A stretch of DNA of 64,000 bases from an uncultured Clostridia bacterium (GCA_947629335.1 CANRDI010000002.1:124001-188000); one strand, 5' to 3'. Positions 17,171-26,276 are shown, counted from the stretch's first letter. Notes: a model not told the origin generated them from the sequence alone. Numbers and translations are program-made.

Positions 17171-18373
17171 ATGAAGATCTTAGTTATCAATGCGGGCAGC
17201 TCGTCGCTGAAATATCAGCTTCTTGATATGGACAACGAGAGCGTAATTGCAAAGGGAAACTGTGACAGAATTGGCATTGGCGGTCACATCAAGCACACCA
17301 CCTTCGACGGAAAGGTCGTAGATGTCGATTGCGATTTTCCCACGCACACTGAGGCTTTTGAAAAGCTGGTAGAGGTGCTTACGACGGGCGACGCGGCTGT
17401 TGTAAAGTCAATGAGTGAGATTTCTGCGGTCGGACACAGAGTTGTTCACGGCGGAGAGCAGTTCGGAAAGACAATTCTTGCGGACGACGCTGTTATCGAC
17501 GCTATCGACGCGCTTTCGGAGCTTGCACCCGTTCATAACCACCCGAACGCGCTTGCTCTCAGAGCCTGCAAAAAGGTTCTTGCTCCCGGCACTCCTCAGG
17601 TAGCTGTTTTCGACACGGCATTCCACGCGACAATGCCCGAAAAGGCATATATGTTCGGTATGCCGTATGAGTGTTATGAAAAGTATCATGTAAGAAAATA
17701 CGGCTTCCACGGCACTTCTCACCGTTTTGTCACAAAGGCGCTTGCAGATGCTATGGGCAAGGATATAAAGGATTTGAAGATCGTTTCGTGCCACCTCGGA
17801 AACGGCTCGTCAATAACCGCTGTCGAGGGCGGAAAGTCAATCGACACGACTATGGGCTTTACCCCTTTGGACGGAGTTATTATGGGAACACGTTCGGGAA
17901 GCGTTGACCCGTCGGCTGTTACGTTCATTCAGAACAAAATGGGACTTTCTCCGAAGGAAACAGACGATTATCTCAACAAAAAGTCGGGATTTCTCGGCGT
18001 TTCGGGAGTATCGAGCGACGCGCGCGACCTTGGCGCGGCGGCTGCCGACGGAAACAAGAGAGCAAAACTTGCGCTCGAAATGCTCCGCTATGAGATAAAG
18101 AAGTACATCGGTTCTTATGCGGCAGTTATGAACGGACTTGACGCGGTATTGTTCACGGGCGGTATCGGCGAGAACTCCGACGATTTGCGCGAGGACGTTT
18201 GCTCGAATATGGAATATCTCGGAATAAAACTTGACAAGGCTGCGAACAAGGGGCTTCACGGAAAGCTCGCAAAGATCTCCGCTCCCGACAGCAAGGTCGA
18301 GGTCTGGGTAGTTCCGACAAACGAAGAGCTTCTTATTGCGCGCGACACAAAGGCGCTCGTCGAGGGCAAGTAA
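17171..18373 (+). CDS. ackA: Acetate kinase
   Basis: A 400-residue cytosolic enzyme that converts acetyl phosphate and ADP to acetate and ATP, the main fermentative ATP-yielding step in many Clostridia. It starts MKILVINAGSSSLKYQL, the N-terminal family signature. Internal marks are GHRVVHGG, FDTAFHATMP, the KYGFHGTSHRFV signature, CHLGNGSSI, MGTRSGSVDP and a late FTGGIGENS. I choose the ATG at 17171 because GAAAGGAAA lies just upstream and the family begins there. No pta lies beside it here. A strong terminator follows, so it is monocistronic. Confidence 0.98.
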   Translation: MKILVINAGSSSLKYQLLDMDNESVIAKGNCDRIGIGGHIKHTTFDGKVVDVDCDFPTHTEAFEKLVEVLTTGDAAVVKSMSEISAVGHRVVHGGEQFGKTILADDAVIDAIDALSELAPVHNHPNALALRACKKVLAPGTPQVAVFDTAFHATMPEKAYMFGMPYECYEKYHVRKYGFHGTSHRFVTKALADAMGKDIKDLKIVSCHLGNGSSITAVEGGKSIDTTMGFTPLDGVIMGTRSGSVDPSAVTFIQNKMGLSPKETDDYLNKKSGFLGVSGVSSDARDLGAAAADGNKRAKLALEMLRYEIKKYIGSYAAVMNGLDAVLFTGGIGENSDDLREDVCSNMEYLGIKLDKAANKGLHGKLAKISAPDSKVEVWVVPTNEELLIARDTKALVEGK

Positions 18374-18413
18374 ACGTAATAGGTTTCGTAAAAATCAGCG
18401 CATAGGCGTGAAA

Positions 18414-18446
18414 ATATCCGAGAGTTTTGCTCTCGGATATTTTTTT
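18414..18446 (+). terminator. Terminator of ackA
   Basis: A perfect 11-bp stem ATATCCGAGAG / CTCTCGGATAT with loop TTTTG, followed by six T. Confidence 0.93.
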
Positions 18447-18462
18447 GTGCAATATTGTGCAA

Positions 18463-18498
18463 TAAAAAACCGCCTTGATTTTTGGAAAATCAAGGCGG
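18463..18498 (-). terminator. Terminator of the XRE regulator gene
   Basis: A perfect 13-bp stem CCGCCTTGATTTT / AAAATCAAGGCGG with a 3-base loop. On the minus strand it is followed by TTTTTTA. Confidence 0.9.
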
Positions 18499-18530
18499 AT
18501 ATTTGGTTTATAAATGAACAGCAGAACAGC

Positions 18531-18872
18531 TTAATCCTCGCTTTTCAGTTTAAACGCCGTTTTCAGCAACGACAGCGCCAGCTCTTTTTCACGGTCGGTC
18601 TTTCCGTAGAGCTGTTGCAGCACGCGCAGTGAAAACTCGTCTATACCGAGCAGATTTGTGTTTGATTCAGTAAATATATTACTTATTGAAAATCCCATAA
18701 CCGCGCATATTTTTTCGAGCATTGAAACTGTCGGATTTGCCGTTCCGCGTTCAAGCTGTCCATAATACGACGGAGTTATATCCGCTCTCAAGGCTACCTC
18801 TTCCTGCGACAATCCGCGCTCTTTGCGCAGTTTTCTCAGTCTTTCTCCGTACTTAAAACATTTCTCGTTCAT
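18531..18872 (-). CDS. XRE-family helix-turn-helix regulator
   Basis: A 113-residue protein. The N-terminal Cro/CI helix-turn-helix spans about 8-65 (LRKLRKERGLSQEEVALRAD, YYGQLERGTANPTV). The C-terminal 45 residues are a helical tail without a known ligand domain. I prefer the ATG at plus 18872, with GGGTGATG about 5 bases ahead, over one four codons earlier. It is divergent from the SHOCT membrane protein with 177 bases between them, so it may regulate that gene and itself. The two form a plausible regulator-target pair, but no operator is obvious. Confidence 0.88.
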   Translation of the reverse strand: MNEKCFKYGERLRKLRKERGLSQEEVALRADITPSYYGQLERGTANPTVSMLEKICAVMGFSISNIFTESNTNLLGIDEFSLRVLQQLYGKTDREKELALSLLKTAFKLKSED

Positions 18873-18954
18873 TTCATCACCCAAATTTATTTTAAGTTAT
18901 TATACTAATAATTTCAATATAATATAATAATTATAAAAAATAGTTAAAATAGTA

Positions 18955-18983
18955 TTGACTTTTTTATTGTATTATGTTATAAT
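18955..18983 (+). promoter_or_regulatory. Promoter of the SHOCT membrane protein gene
   Basis: TTGACT at 18955-18960, 17-base spacer, TATAAT at 18978-18983 in very AT-rich divergent DNA. Confidence 0.85.
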
Positions 18984-19049
18984 ACAACTATTGAATGTTG
19001 AAATATGTTCGACAAACAAATTATATATGACAAAACGGAGGTAATCATT

Positions 19050-19610
19050 ATGGCTGAAAAAATCAAATATGAAGATCTGACGCCCGCAATGAAGAAAGCG
19101 TATGACAAGGAGAACAAACTGCGAAAGATTTGGCTGATAATAGGGCTTATAGTTGGCGTGCTGTTTGGGGTAATTATAGTCAATATTTCGCAGGAGACAG
19201 TTGATCCTACAGACATAGTGGTCGGGGTCGTTTTTGCGTGGATGATGAGCGCGATAATAGTGGGCGCTGCACATCAAAGACGCTGGTTTTCCAACATCAA
19301 AAAAAATATGCCTCTTATTCCGTTTGGGCTTATCGCTATGTACTTCACTTTAATTCCCGCGGGAATGTTAGGCTATGGATTAGTGCCGATAGATATTGTA
19401 CGTCTTATTATAAGAAAGCCGCTGATTTTCAATTCGGAAATTCCGAATATAGTGGATACGGAAGAAGTCGCAGAAGAAGCTTATATGCAAGCTGCGAGAG
19501 AGCAGTCAGTAACCGCAAAACTTAACGAACTAAAACAGATGCTCGACAACGGACTTATCTCAAAAGAGGACTTTGAAAACAAGAAAGCCGAAATTCTGAA
19601 CAATATGTAA
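19050..19610 (+). CDS. Membrane protein with C-terminal SHOCT domain
   Basis: A 186-residue protein. Residues about 20-40 (IWLIIGLIVGVLFGVIIV) and 50-70 are two membrane helices, and a third hydrophobic segment is at about 88-115. The C-terminal 30 residues (LNELKQMLDNGLISKEDFENKKAEIL) are a SHOCT motif, a short helical module found at protein ends and thought to mediate interactions. CGGAGG lies 9 bases before the ATG at 19050. It is divergent from an XRE regulator. The function is unknown. A zinc-ribbon coding fragment without its own start follows 7 bases after the stop in another frame. Confidence 0.85.
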   Translation: MAEKIKYEDLTPAMKKAYDKENKLRKIWLIIGLIVGVLFGVIIVNISQETVDPTDIVVGVVFAWMMSAIIVGAAHQRRWFSNIKKNMPLIPFGLIAMYFTLIPAGMLGYGLVPIDIVRLIIRKPLIFNSEIPNIVDTEEVAEEAYMQAAREQSVTAKLNELKQMLDNGLISKEDFENKKAEILNNM

Positions 19611-19617
19611 AGCGTAA

Positions 19618-19746
19618 ATACATATTACATTACTCCCAAATTCCGACAATTCAAACGGCGCAAGATTTTGGGTTTGCGGTTTTTGCGGTTCTTATAACCC
19701 GTTTTCCGCTAAAAGCTGTGAAAACTGCGGTACACCAAAACCTTAA
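19618..19746 (+). pseudogene. Orphan zinc-ribbon fragment without a start codon
   Basis: The frame opening right after a stop at 19615-19617 encodes 42 residues ending in FWVCGFCGSYNPFSAKSCEN and CGTPKP, then TAA. Two CxxC pairs spaced as in a zinc ribbon are hard to get by chance. There is no ATG, GTG or TTG with a ribosome site. I read it as the remnant of a separate gene or of a lost C-terminal extension of the SHOCT protein. A terminator follows 19 bases later. Translation through frameshifting is possible but unsupported. Confidence 0.6.
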
Positions 19747-19764
19747 CAAAATATCATATATTTC

Positions 19765-19794
19765 AAAGGCAAGTTTCGGCTTGCCTTTTGTTTA
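19765..19794 (+). terminator. Terminator after the SHOCT/zinc-ribbon unit
   Basis: Perfect stem AAAGGCAAG / CTTGCCTTT with loop TTTCGG, then TGTTTATT. Confidence 0.85.
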
Positions 19795-19852
19795 TTAGTA
19801 AAAATGCCGAAAAACCCCTTGTAAATTTCAGAAAATATTTATAAATAATATA

Positions 19853-19881
19853 TTGCAGTGCGGAGAAAATAATGGTATAAT
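19853..19881 (+). promoter_or_regulatory. Promoter of the mreB operon
   Basis: TTGCAG at 19853-19858, 17-base spacer, TATAAT at 19876-19881, giving a long 5' leader of about 150 bases to mreB. Confidence 0.75.
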
Positions 19882-19959
19882 ATAAGTTGGCAGTTTATAA
19901 CTTTGAAGACTTCTGATAAAGTGCGTCTGTATTATGAACGGTTTCAGCCGCGGGTATAC

Positions 19960-19999
19960 GGGGCTTTCTCACAGGACTGAAAAGTGATTTTTATACAAG
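19960..19999 (+). repeat. Dispersed 40-bp motif in the mreB leader
   Basis: GGGGCTTTCTCACAGGACTG and then a tail TGATTTTTATACAA. The same two blocks in the same order occur at 38736-38775, after spoIIIAH. It lies inside the mreB untranslated leader. Confidence 0.6.
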
Positions 20000-20035
20000 C
20001 TGAACTTATGATATATTTTCGGAGGAACACAACTA

Positions 20036-21055
20036 ATGTTTGGAATCAACAAGGATATCGGAATTGATTTGGGAACGGCAAACACGCTTGTCTATATGAG
20101 AGGAAAAGGCATTATCATACGCGAACCGTCTGTGGTCGCTGTCGATAAAAAGGCTAATCAGGTGCGCTATGTCGGACAAGAGGCAAAAGAAGTTATCGGA
20201 AGAACGCCGGGGTCTATCGTGGCTGTCCGTCCGCTTAAAGACGGAGTTATCGCGGACTTTGACATGACCTCTATCATGCTCGAACAGTTTATCAAAAAGG
20301 CTCTTAAAGGCAGAGGAAAAGCGAGAGTTATCATATGCATACCTTCGGGAGTTACCGAGGTCGAACGCAGAGCCGTAAAAGAAGCCGCACAGCAGGCGGG
20401 TGCAAAGCGCGTTTCAATCATTGAAGAGCCTATGGCGGCGGCTATCGGCGCGGGACTTCCCGTGGCTGAACCAATGGGCAGTATGATAGTCGATATCGGC
20501 GGAGGTACGAGCGAGGTCGCTATTATCTCTCTGGGAGGAATTGTAACGGCGCGTTCCGTAAGAGTTGCGGGAGACGAGTTTGATTCGGCAATTATAAACT
20601 ATATCAAGAAAAAATACAATCTCCTTATCGGTGAAAGAACAGCCGAGAATATTAAGACAGGAATAGGTTCTGCGGCAAAAACAGACGATAAAGAGCCGGT
20701 TATGGACATACGCGGAAGAAACCTCTTAAACGGGCTTCCCGAAAACATAACCATAAAAAGCGAGGAAGTAAGAGAGGCACTTTCAGAGCCGCTTTCTCAC
20801 GTTATTGAAGCAATAAAGACTACTCTTGAAAAATGCCCGCCTGAGCTTGCGGCGGATATTATCGAGAGCGGGATAATGCTTGCGGGCGGCGGCGCGCTTT
20901 TAAAAGGTCTCGACAAGCTCATTCATGACGAAACGGGAATGCCTGTAAAAATCGCTGAAAGACCGCTTGACTGCGTAGCGGACGGAACGGGAAAAGTTCT
21001 CGAAAATATTGATAAACTTGAGGACGTTTTGTCCGAAGATGAAACTATTTATTGA
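20036..21055 (+). CDS. mreB: Rod-shape actin homologue MreB
   Basis: A 339-residue actin-like ATPase that organises lateral wall synthesis under the membrane. It shows [18 protein letters not shown] (phosphate-1), [13 protein letters not shown] (about 137-149), [17 protein letters not shown] (phosphate-2) and [15 protein letters not shown] (adenosine motif). The length is standard. CGGAGGA precedes the ATG. It is the first gene of mreB-mreC-mreD-PBP2, the classic elongasome order. A single consensus promoter with a 150-base leader lies upstream. Confidence 0.98.
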   Translation: MFGINKDIGIDLGTANTLVYMRGKGIIIREPSVVAVDKKANQVRYVGQEAKEVIGRTPGSIVAVRPLKDGVIADFDMTSIMLEQFIKKALKGRGKARVIICIPSGVTEVERRAVKEAAQQAGAKRVSIIEEPMAAAIGAGLPVAEPMGSMIVDIGGGTSEVAIISLGGIVTARSVRVAGDEFDSAIINYIKKKYNLLIGERTAENIKTGIGSAAKTDDKEPVMDIRGRNLLNGLPENITIKSEEVREALSEPLSHVIEAIKTTLEKCPPELAADIIESGIMLAGGGALLKGLDKLIHDETGMPVKIAERPLDCVADGTGKVLENIDKLEDVLSEDETIY

Positions 21056-21076
21056 TCTGCTTTATATTACTGAATT

Positions 21077-21940
21077 ATGAAAGAATTTTTCCACAGCGTT
21101 AAATTTAAAATTCTAATCTGTATTGCAGCCCTGCTTTTGGGGCTTATGGCATATGCGGCGGTCACTCTCGGAACAGAAACGCCCCCCGAACAGATCGTAG
21201 GGACGCTTCTGTATCCTTTTACGTCGGCGGCAAACGCTGTCGCAGACGGAGTTTCGGGGTTTATTGACAAACTTGTAAACGCCGACGCTTATAAATCCGA
21301 GAATGAGTCGCTGAAATCCCAGCTTACAGAAATGTATAAAAAGACGAAGGACTATAATTCGCTTTTGGAAGAAAATGCCCAGCTAAGGGAAATGTTGGAG
21401 CTGAAAGAGAAAAATCCCGATTTTATCTTTTCCGAGAGCTGTGACATTATCGCAAGAAACACAAACGATATTTGCAAAGGATTTACTATAGGCTGCGGAA
21501 AAGCGAGCGGAATTTCGCTTAACGACCCTGTTGTAACGTCCGTGGGGCTTGCGGGAAGGGTCACGTCCATTGCGGATAATTACGCCCGCGTTACTACGAT
21601 TTTAAGTCCTCAGGTAAATATCGGCGTTTATTCGACGCGCGCAAAAGCAACCGGCATTATCGAAAACACTATCGAAAGCGCACAAGACGGACTTTGCATT
21701 ATGAGCGGCATTTTGAAGGACGCGGATCTGGCGGTCGGCGACGTTATCTTTACTTCGGGACAGAGCGGATTGTTTCCGGATGATCTTATGGTCGGGACAG
21801 TTGTAGAAATATATGATGACGCAAACGGACTTTCAAAACACGCGCTGATAAAGCCGGCGGTAGATGTTTCAAGCGTCACGACGGCGTTTGTTGTAACGGA
21901 TTTTGACGGAAAGGGCGTGCCTTTCGAGATTGAAGAATAA
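21077..21940 (+). CDS. mreC: Rod-shape-determining protein MreC
   Basis: A 287-residue single-pass membrane protein that couples MreB to the penicillin-binding protein outside. Residues about 7-30 are the membrane helix. Residues about 65-115 are a coiled coil (NESLKSQLTEMYKKTKDYNS, LLEENAQLREMLELKEK). The beta-barrel domain follows, with DPVVTSVGLAGRVTSI and LMVGTVVEI. It lies 21 bases after mreB and has the length usual for Firmicutes. Confidence 0.95.
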   Translation: MKEFFHSVKFKILICIAALLLGLMAYAAVTLGTETPPEQIVGTLLYPFTSAANAVADGVSGFIDKLVNADAYKSENESLKSQLTEMYKKTKDYNSLLEENAQLREMLELKEKNPDFIFSESCDIIARNTNDICKGFTIGCGKASGISLNDPVVTSVGLAGRVTSIADNYARVTTILSPQVNIGVYSTRAKATGIIENTIESAQDGLCIMSGILKDADLAVGDVIFTSGQSGLFPDDLMVGTVVEIYDDANGLSKHALIKPAVDVSSVTTAFVVTDFDGKGVPFEIEE

Positions 21941-21941
21941 T

Positions 21942-22538
21942 ATGAAAAAATCTCTCGGAAACAGGGCGCGAAACCGTCGTGCAGTGATAAGAGCGGTTAT
22001 GAAATGGGTATTTTATTCCGTTCTTATGATCGTGTTTTATCTGTTTTCGTGTAACCCGATAATAAAAGGCTTCTGCCCGCTTTTGCTTATACCGCTGGCG
22101 ACGGCTGTCGCAATGCGCGAGGGCGATCTTGCGTCGGGGATTTTCGGAATGATGTGCGGGCTTATGATGGATATAGCAAACGGAAGCTCGCTTGTAGGAT
22201 TTTACGCGCTGTGGCTTTTGTCTGTGTGTCCTATGATCTCGCTTTTGTCGAGATTTCTTATAAAGGTAAATTTCATTTCCCATTTTGTGATGAACGCGGC
22301 GGTTTCGGCGCTGATAGCGGTTTTGGATATGCTGTTTCTGCACTGGGTCTGGGAGGGAAATCAAAGCGTCGTTTCTTTTATAAGAGTGGTCTTGCCGTCA
22401 TATTTCGGAGCAGTATTGTTCTCCGTTCCTATTTATTTCCTGCTGTCGCTTGTTGTAACGAAAATGTACCCCGACGAGAAGAAAAAGCTCGATTCTTCCG
22501 CCCAGAACAGCGACGAGGAAGAGGAAAAAGACAGTTGA
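21942..22538 (+). CDS. mreD: Rod-shape-determining membrane protein MreD
   Basis: A 198-residue polytopic membrane protein with five or six hydrophobic helices between residues 20 and 175, a basic N-terminus and a charged Ser/Glu tail. The conserved GLMMDI motif (ASGIFGMMCGLMMDIANGSS) typical of MreD lies at about 68-87. I choose the ATG at 21942, one base after the mreC stop, because the family begins with such a basic stretch. Position between mreC and a PBP2 gene supports the call. Confidence 0.9.
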   Translation: MKKSLGNRARNRRAVIRAVMKWVFYSVLMIVFYLFSCNPIIKGFCPLLLIPLATAVAMREGDLASGIFGMMCGLMMDIANGSSLVGFYALWLLSVCPMISLLSRFLIKVNFISHFVMNAAVSALIAVLDMLFLHWVWEGNQSVVSFIRVVLPSYFGAVLFSVPIYFLLSLVVTKMYPDEKKKLDSSAQNSDEEEEKDS

Positions 22539-22738
22539 AGTTTATCGTAAACTGTTTGTGTTTAAATCGCCCCTTGTCAGCAGCAGAATAGTAAATTAAA
22601 ATTGCCTCCGAAGGCTATGTCTTTACTATAACGCTTTCAATTGTCAGCATACGGAACATTAAGTTTATACGATCTGACTGTATCAAAAGTCGGATCTCAG
22701 GCTTTATCGACAGCCTGATACAATATTTGGTGATATAT
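22539..22738 (+). other. Spacer between mreD and PBP2 with one dispersed motif
   Basis: A 200-base non-coding gap in an operon that is usually tight. It contains TCTGACTGTATCAAAAG (22673-22689) opposite GGCTTTATCGACAGCCTGA (22700-22718), an imperfect inverted pair. The second half is another copy of the dispersed GGCTTT-ACAG-CTGA motif. Confidence 0.5.
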
Positions 22739-24814
22739 ATGTCAAAGATAAATTATATTATAAGAACATTGATATTGGCTGCGCTTGTCGTCATTTTATC
22801 GTTTATGTGCGGATTAAAGCTTATGCAGACGCAGATAGTGGACGGCGAAAAATATCTCGAAATAACCAAAACTACCTATACCGCTGAACAGGATGTTGAC
22901 GCGACAAGAGGAATGATAGTCGATTCGTCGGGAAAGATACTTAATACAAATAAGATCGTTTATTCTGTAAATTTACAGAACTTTCTTATGGCAGAGGGCA
23001 TAGAAAACGAAACAATATACAGAGTACTCAGCATATTGAAAAAGAATGGGGAAAAATGGAATGAGAGCCTGCCTATAAGCAAGTCCGCTCCCTATAGCTT
23101 TATGGGCGGGAGTGACAGCGCGGTAAAAAAGCTGAAATCTACGCTTAATATTGCGGATTATTCCTCGGCAGAGGACTGTATATACTGGCTGTATAAAACG
23201 TATGATATCGACGAAAAGTATGACGAAGAAATGCGAAGGCTTATCGCGGGCGTTCGCTATGAAATGACGATAAAGGATTTTTCAAACGAAAACAGGTTTA
23301 CCCTTGCTTCGGGAATAAGCGTCGAAACTGTACAGGAGCTTAAAGAGCTGTCTCAGCTTCTGAGCGGCGTCGATATAACCGAGAGCTGGGAGAGGGTCTA
23401 TCTTGACGGCGACATTTCCGCTCACTACAGAGGTACGGTCGGCGCTATCTCAGCCGACCAGTACAAGGCGCTTAAAGATAAGGGATATTTGCTCAATGAC
23501 GTTATCGGTCTGAGCGGGGCGGAATACTCTTTTGAAAGCGAGCTTCGAGGAACGCGCGGAACGCGCACGATAACATACGGAGCGGACGGAATGATGATCT
23601 CCGACGAGATAACAAAGCCGCCCGTTTCGGGTAATTCTGTTATGCTTACAATTGATACCGAGTATCAGAAGCTGATACAGGAGGCTCTTGATTATCACAT
23701 AAAGTATCTTCAGTCTCCTTCGGCAAGAAAGGATTATCCCCAGAGCTATCTGAGAGAGGACTGTCAGGCGGGCGCAGTCGTTGTTTTGGACGCAAAAACA
23801 GGCGGCGTTTTAGCTATGGCGAGCTATCCGAACTATGATCTGAACGAGTTTGTAGAGGATTATGAGGGCGTTTCGGAAAGAGAATATTCCCCTGTATTTA
23901 ACCGCGCCCTTAACGGAACATACCGTCCCGGCTCGACATTTAAGACGATAACTTCGATCGCGGGTCTCGCAGAAGGTAAAATAGGACTTAACTCGACGAT
24001 AACCTGCGGACATAATTATATGTATTACGCGCCGGGATTTATACCGACCTGTCTCGGCTGGCACGGAGCGATCGATGTGAAAAACGCGCTTAAATTCTCC
24101 TGTAACATCTTCTTTTACGAGACCGCAAGGAGAGTCGGCATTGACGCACTCGCTAAATGGGGAGCAAGATTCGGTATCGGCGAGGATCTGGGATTTGACC
24201 TTTTGATGCAGAACGGGCAGATGAGTTCTTTAGAGGTCTATGAGAAAAACGGGCTTGAGTGGCATGCGGGCGATATTGTGCAGGCAGGCATCGGTCAGTG
24301 CGAAACGCTTGTGACCCCGATGCACCTTGCTGTTCAGGCAATGACCATTGCAAATAAAGGCGTAAGATATGCTCCGCATATCCTGAAATCCGTATATAAT
24401 TATGATTTTTCAGAAAAGATCTATGATTATGAGCCGAAGATAATGGAAGATTTTTCAGACGAACCCGGAATGCTCGATTATATGAACGCCGTAAAAGAAG
24501 GTATGAAGCGCGTAGCTTTAAACGACGGCACTCTTCGCGTTCAGGGCGTGGGCTATGTAAACGCATATAATTATGTCGGGGTCGGAGTAGAAAACGTCGC
24601 AATAAAAACAGGCTCGCCTCAGGTCACTGCAAAGACTTATAACGGAGCTATCATAGGCTTTTATCCCGCAGATGATCCCGAAATTGCTTTCGGAATAATG
24701 CTCGAAGAGGGCGAAGTAGCAAAATATATGGTGGCGAATATAATAAAAGCATATGTTTCGGGTACTATTTCTAAACATTGTGATGAAAACGGAGTTCCGT
24801 TAAGTGCGCTATGA
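22739..24814 (+). CDS. mrdA: Penicillin-binding protein 2-type transpeptidase of the elongasome
   Basis: A 691-residue class B penicillin-binding protein. An N-terminal membrane helix (about 8-30) precedes a dimerisation domain (AEQDVDATRGMIVDSSGKIL at about 50, and AHYRGTVGAIS). The transpeptidase domain has the three active-site motifs STFK (Ser399), SCN (454-456) and KTG (623-625), plus VQAGIGQ. It cross-links peptidoglycan outside the membrane. The ATG at 22739 with GGTGAT upstream is preferred over the TTG at 22727. Position after mreBCD favours a PBP2/RodA partner over a divisome FtsI; no rodA is seen in the window. Confidence 0.9.
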   Translation: MSKINYIIRTLILAALVVILSFMCGLKLMQTQIVDGEKYLEITKTTYTAEQDVDATRGMIVDSSGKILNTNKIVYSVNLQNFLMAEGIENETIYRVLSILKKNGEKWNESLPISKSAPYSFMGGSDSAVKKLKSTLNIADYSSAEDCIYWLYKTYDIDEKYDEEMRRLIAGVRYEMTIKDFSNENRFTLASGISVETVQELKELSQLLSGVDITESWERVYLDGDISAHYRGTVGAISADQYKALKDKGYLLNDVIGLSGAEYSFESELRGTRGTRTITYGADGMMISDEITKPPVSGNSVMLTIDTEYQKLIQEALDYHIKYLQSPSARKDYPQSYLREDCQAGAVVVLDAKTGGVLAMASYPNYDLNEFVEDYEGVSEREYSPVFNRALNGTYRPGSTFKTITSIAGLAEGKIGLNSTITCGHNYMYYAPGFIPTCLGWHGAIDVKNALKFSCNIFFYETARRVGIDALAKWGARFGIGEDLGFDLLMQNGQMSSLEVYEKNGLEWHAGDIVQAGIGQCETLVTPMHLAVQAMTIANKGVRYAPHILKSVYNYDFSEKIYDYEPKIMEDFSDEPGMLDYMNAVKEGMKRVALNDGTLRVQGVGYVNAYNYVGVGVENVAIKTGSPQVTAKTYNGAIIGFYPADDPEIAFGIMLEEGEVAKYMVANIIKAYVSGTISKHCDENGVPLSAL

Positions 24815-24911
24815 TTGATGTTTTTCATTGAAAAGTATTGTGCAAAATTACTAAAATTATTTTGATAAAGTAACAAAAATCACGAAATTTCGCATATAAT
24901 GAAAAAAACTC

Positions 24912-24940
24912 TTTTCATATTTAAGTTTTTGTGGTAAAAT
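24912..24940 (+). promoter_or_regulatory. Candidate promoter of the minD-like gene
   Basis: TTTTCA at 24912-24917, 17-base spacer ending in an extended TGG, and TAAAAT at 24935-24940. A short hairpin GATGTC / GACATC (about 24979-24995) lies just before the ribosome site GAGAGGGGA. Confidence 0.5.
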
Positions 24941-25011
24941 TATATTATAGTATAGAAAAATCTATCCGGCAAATTGGTTGATGTCTGTTTGACATCGGAG
25001 AGGGGAAGATT

Positions 25012-25749
25012 ATGTCACAGATTATTGCGGTCACCGCCGGAAAGGGCGGAACGGGAAAGTCTACTACGTCAGCTAATGTCGCAACGGGTCTGGCTACGCT
25101 CGGTAAAAAGACACTGTTGGTAGAGCTGGATTTCGGTCTGCGCTGCCTGGATATTATGCTCGGAATTAAAGATAAGGTAAAACACGATATCGGCGAATAT
25201 CTTGAGGGGAAAATTGATATTCTTACCGCGACGATAAAGGTAGACAGAGTTCCGAATCTATCTCTCGTCTGTGCGACGAGAAACCCGTTTATTGATATAA
25301 ATGCGGAGAAAATTATGAAGGTCTGCGAGGAAATGCGCCAGTATTTCGATTATATCATAATCGATACGGCGGGCGTAGGAAGCTCGGTTTTCAGCGTTAT
25401 AAAAGCGGCGGATCTTATCCTTATGGTTACGACGCCGGACACGGTATGCGTGCGCGACGGAGCGATACTCTCGGATTTCTTGTATGTCAAGAACTGTATA
25501 AATCAGCGGCTTATTATAAATAAAGTCAGTCCGAAATTCAAAGAAGAGGATATACTTTACGATCTCGACGAAGTTATGGACAGCGTGGGAATACCGCTTA
25601 TCGGCGTTGTTCCCGAAGATGTAAACATTAAGATATGCGGCGCAAAAGGAGAGGCGCTTCCTCCCTCGTGCGGAGGATATAAGGCTTATACCGCTATAGC
25701 GAAGCGTATCGACGGTCAGGACGTTCCGCTTACTATCAGCATAGACTGA
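25012..25749 (+). CDS. MinD/ParA-type ATPase without MinC or MinE neighbours
   Basis: A 245-residue deviant Walker ATPase. Residues 10-17 are KGGTGKST with the signature Lys10. FGLRCLDIMLG resembles the MinD switch I region, and FDYIIIDTAGV is Walker B-like. The usual MinD C-terminal amphipathic membrane helix is not evident; the protein ends DVPLTISID. In Bacillus minCD follows mreBCD, and here this gene follows the same block after a 197-base gap with its own promoter. The position suggests a MinD-derived septum-placement protein. The missing tail and partners leave the target open. Confidence 0.8.
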   Translation: MSQIIAVTAGKGGTGKSTTSANVATGLATLGKKTLLVELDFGLRCLDIMLGIKDKVKHDIGEYLEGKIDILTATIKVDRVPNLSLVCATRNPFIDINAEKIMKVCEEMRQYFDYIIIDTAGVGSSVFSVIKAADLILMVTTPDTVCVRDGAILSDFLYVKNCINQRLIINKVSPKFKEEDILYDLDEVMDSVGIPLIGVVPEDVNIKICGAKGEALPPSCGGYKAYTAIAKRIDGQDVPLTISID

Positions 25750-25795
25750 TTTTTGCGGCAGATAAATATTGGATTTGAAACGGGAGGTGTCTGTT

Positions 25796-26191
25796 TTGAA
25801 TGTTGCGTTGATAGCTCACGATGCCAAAAAAGAACTTATGGTACAGTTTTGCATTGCATACTGCGGAGTTCTTAGCAGATATAATCTTTGTGCTACGGGA
25901 ACGACAGGAAAACTTGTTGCAGAGGCGACGGGTCTCCAGATCCAGCGCTTTTTGAGCGGCTCTCAGGGCGGCGACCAACAGCTTGCTTCGAGCATTAGCT
26001 GTAACGAGATAGACTTACTTATTTTCTTCCGCGACCCGCTTACGATGAAATCACACGAGCCGAACGACGCGAATATTCTTCGGCTTTGCGATGTGCATAA
26101 TATTCCCGTTGCCACAAACATTGCGACCGCAGAGGCTCTTATCCATGCGCTTGAGCGCGGAGATCTGGACTGGCGCGAGTATGTGAGATAG
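25796..26191 (+). CDS. mgsA: Methylglyoxal synthase
   Basis: A 131-residue lyase that turns dihydroxyacetone phosphate into methylglyoxal and phosphate, an overflow bypass of lower glycolysis. Family marks: ALIAHDAKKELM at the start, TGTTGKLV phosphate-binding loop (about 43-50), SGSQGGDQQLA (about 63-73), LIFFRDPL with the catalytic Asp, and HNIPVATN. It starts with TTG at 25796; GGGAGGTG (25782-25789) is 6 bases ahead, and the frame upstream does not match the family. It is 46 bases after the minD-like gene, probably co-transcribed. Confidence 0.95.
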   Translation: MNVALIAHDAKKELMVQFCIAYCGVLSRYNLCATGTTGKLVAEATGLQIQRFLSGSQGGDQQLASSISCNEIDLLIFFRDPLTMKSHEPNDANILRLCDVHNIPVATNIATAEALIHALERGDLDWREYVR

Positions 26192-26227
26192 TTTTTTGCA
26201 AAAAATGCAGAAAGTATGATAATGCGG

Positions 26228-26256
26228 AAAGTGCGTCAAACGGCGCACTTTTTAAT
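26228..26256 (+). terminator. Terminator after mgsA
   Basis: Stem AAAGTGCG / CGCACTTT, followed by TTTAATTT, between mgsA and the MATE gene. Confidence 0.8.
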
Positions 26257-26276
26257 TTAGCAAAATGGTGTGTTAT

